Shown one piece after another: positions 63,052-64,000 of a stretch of 64,000 bases of DNA (position 1 is its first letter; each line of letters begins with the position of its first letter). A program made the position numbers and the translations under genes. The DNA lies in contig NZ_SIJL01000003.1 in the NCBI RefSeq assembly GCF_004307015.1, positions 1 through 64,000 on the forward strand, read 5' to 3'. The stretch is from Thermus thermamylovorans (GTDB lineage Bacteria; Deinococcota; Deinococci; Deinococcales; Thermaceae). Below the pieces are notes generated by a model, which was given only the letters and a program-made list of their open reading frames with translations, was not told where the DNA came from and ran no database searches.

Positions 63052-64000
63052 TTGCGCCCCACCCTGGAGCTCCCGGACCCCCTGGACCCCTTGCGGCGGC
63101 GGATAGCCCTTTGGCTGCTTGCCCTGGGGGCCCTGGCGGCCTCCGTGGCCCTCTGGGCCTCCAGCCGGGTGCGGCTGGACCCTGTGGACCGCCTCTTCCT
63201 CCCCCTCATGGCCCCGGGCTTTCTGGGCCTGGCCCTAGCCCTTTGGCGCTCCCCCCGGACCGCCTCCTGGGCCCTGCCCGCCGCCCACGGCCTGGTGGCC
63301 CTTTACCTCCTCAGCACCCTGGGGTACCAGCTCCTCCTGGACCCCAACCCCATGGGCCTGTCCCCGGCCGCCTTCTGGGTGCCCTTCGTCTTTTTCAGCG
63401 GCTTCCTCTTCTTCCAGGCGCGCCGGGCGGTGCGCCTGGCCCTTCTCTACCTCCTCGCCCTCCTCCTCCTGGCCTTCCTGGGCGGCCTCAAGAACCCCTT
63501 CCTTCCCGCCCACCTCAACGCCCTGGTGCAGTTCTTCGGGTCCAACCTGGCCTACCTGGGCCTCCTCTACCTGCTGGTGCGGGTCAGGGAGGGCTACGTG
63601 GAGGCCCGGCGGGACGCCCACACCGACTTCCTCACCGGCCTCCGGAACCGGCGCTACCTGGAGCAGGCCCTGGAGCGGGAGCTTTTCCGGGTGCGCCGCT
63701 ACGGCCGCCCCCTTTCCCTGGTGGTCCTGGACCTGGACGGCTTCAAGGGGGTGAACGACGCCTACGGCCACGAGGCAGGGGACCGGGTGCTCAAGGCCGT
63801 GGCGGCTACCCTCGAGGCCCACGTGCGCCAGAGCGACCGGGTGGTCCGCCTGGGGGGGGAGGAGTTCGCCGTCCTCCTGCCGGAAACCTCCCTGGCCCAG
63901 GCCCTGGGCCTGGCGCAGAGGCTCCGCCAGGCGGTGGCCACCCTAAGGGTCCCCCCGGTGGAGCGCCTTTCCGCCAGCTTCGGGGTGGCCCAGGCCCGTC
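63052..64000 (+). CDS. GGDEF-domain diguanylate cyclase, 3' end outside the window
   Basis: At least 316 codons, cut by the window edge. The N-terminal half has about six transmembrane helices (for example IALWLLALGALAASVALWAS); the C-terminal half is a GGDEF domain with DFLTGLRNRRYLEQ, LDLDGFKGVNDAYGHEAGDRVL and the active site RLGGEEFAVLLPE. An RxxD inhibitory site (RQSD) lies five residues before GGEEF. A TTG start is chosen from the TATACT box; no other start gives the first membrane helix. Confidence 0.85.
   Translation, partial: MRPTLELPDPLDPLRRRIALWLLALGALAASVALWASSRVRLDPVDRLFLPLMAPGFLGLALALWRSPRTASWALPAAHGLVALYLLSTLGYQLLLDPNPMGLSPAAFWVPFVFFSGFLFFQARRAVRLALLYLLALLLLAFLGGLKNPFLPAHLNALVQFFGSNLAYLGLLYLLVRVREGYVEARRDAHTDFLTGLRNRRYLEQALERELFRVRRYGRPLSLVVLDLDGFKGVNDAYGHEAGDRVLKAVAATLEAHVRQSDRVVRLGGEEFAVLLPETSLAQALGLAQRLRQAVATLRVPPVERLSASFGVAQAR

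Overview
This 64 kb window is a chromosomal segment from a Thermus species. The evidence is very high G+C with almost all third codon positions G or C, a str operon (rpsL-rpsG-fusA-tuf) whose products read like Thermus thermophilus S12, S7 and EF-G (691 residues), a 634-residue GyrB, many GTG/TTG starts, four-base ATGA/GTGA gene overlaps, and a very large share of leaderless promoters in which a TANNNT -10 box lies 5-10 bases before the start codon. I saw no rRNA, tRNA, CRISPR array, prophage or insertion sequence; one short non-coding repeat family is present in three copies.

Layout. 1-3.2 kb (minus): str operon with a strong promoter and a leader with two hairpins. 3.2-10.7 kb: small membrane protein, gyrB, hrpB helicase, a HAD-like protein, SCP2 protein, zinc dehydrogenase, a 343-base non-coding region with RNA-like structure, and a Usp-like protein. 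10.8-16.3 kb (plus): tightly overlapped operon of two LptF/LptG-type permeases, an LptD/OstA-type outer-membrane protein and a lipoprotein, then an SDR. 16.9-26.5 kb (minus): vanZ-like gene, methylmalonyl-CoA epimerase, FAD dehydrogenase, SMR exporter with its TetR regulator, multi-cluster Fe-S protein, chorismate mutase-DAHP synthase, tatC-tatA, glmU, lgt, a thioredoxin-fold remnant and a DUF456 membrane protein.

26.6-40.8 kb: alanine dehydrogenase-like protein and a CoA-transferase, topA and a cupin-like gene; on the minus strand a VanW protein, rsuA and a HEPN/MNT pair; then alaX, an SDR, a short flavoprotein, a PASTA protein with a kinase-like N-terminus, yraN and ubiD. 41.0-48.3 kb: HD-GYP response regulator, trmB, a MalY/PatB-type lyase, hsp20, rhodanese, metallo-beta-lactamase protein, zinc-ribbon coiled-coil protein, osmC and an iPGM-like metalloenzyme. 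48.3-57.5 kb: ferric iron ABC transporter (fbpABC), truA, a peptide-type ABC importer (A, B, C without ATPases) and iscA. 57.6-64 kb: M24 peptidase, prs, alpha/beta hydrolase, DUF72 protein, speA and a GGDEF diguanylate cyclase cut by the window end.

Several themes connect the genes: envelope biogenesis (Lpt-type operon, Tat translocase, lgt, GlmU, PASTA and VanW proteins), translation (str operon, truA, trmB, rsuA, alaX), solute import, and cyclic-di-GMP signalling (HD-GYP and GGDEF). The observations most worth following up are the LptD-like protein that keeps an adjacent Cys pair in a genus thought to lack classical LPS, the three-copy palindromic repeat that supplies stop codons to two genes, the symmetric -10 box shared by a HEPN/MNT pair and alaX, the structured non-coding region at 10.0-10.3 kb, and the PASTA protein with a degenerate kinase-like domain.
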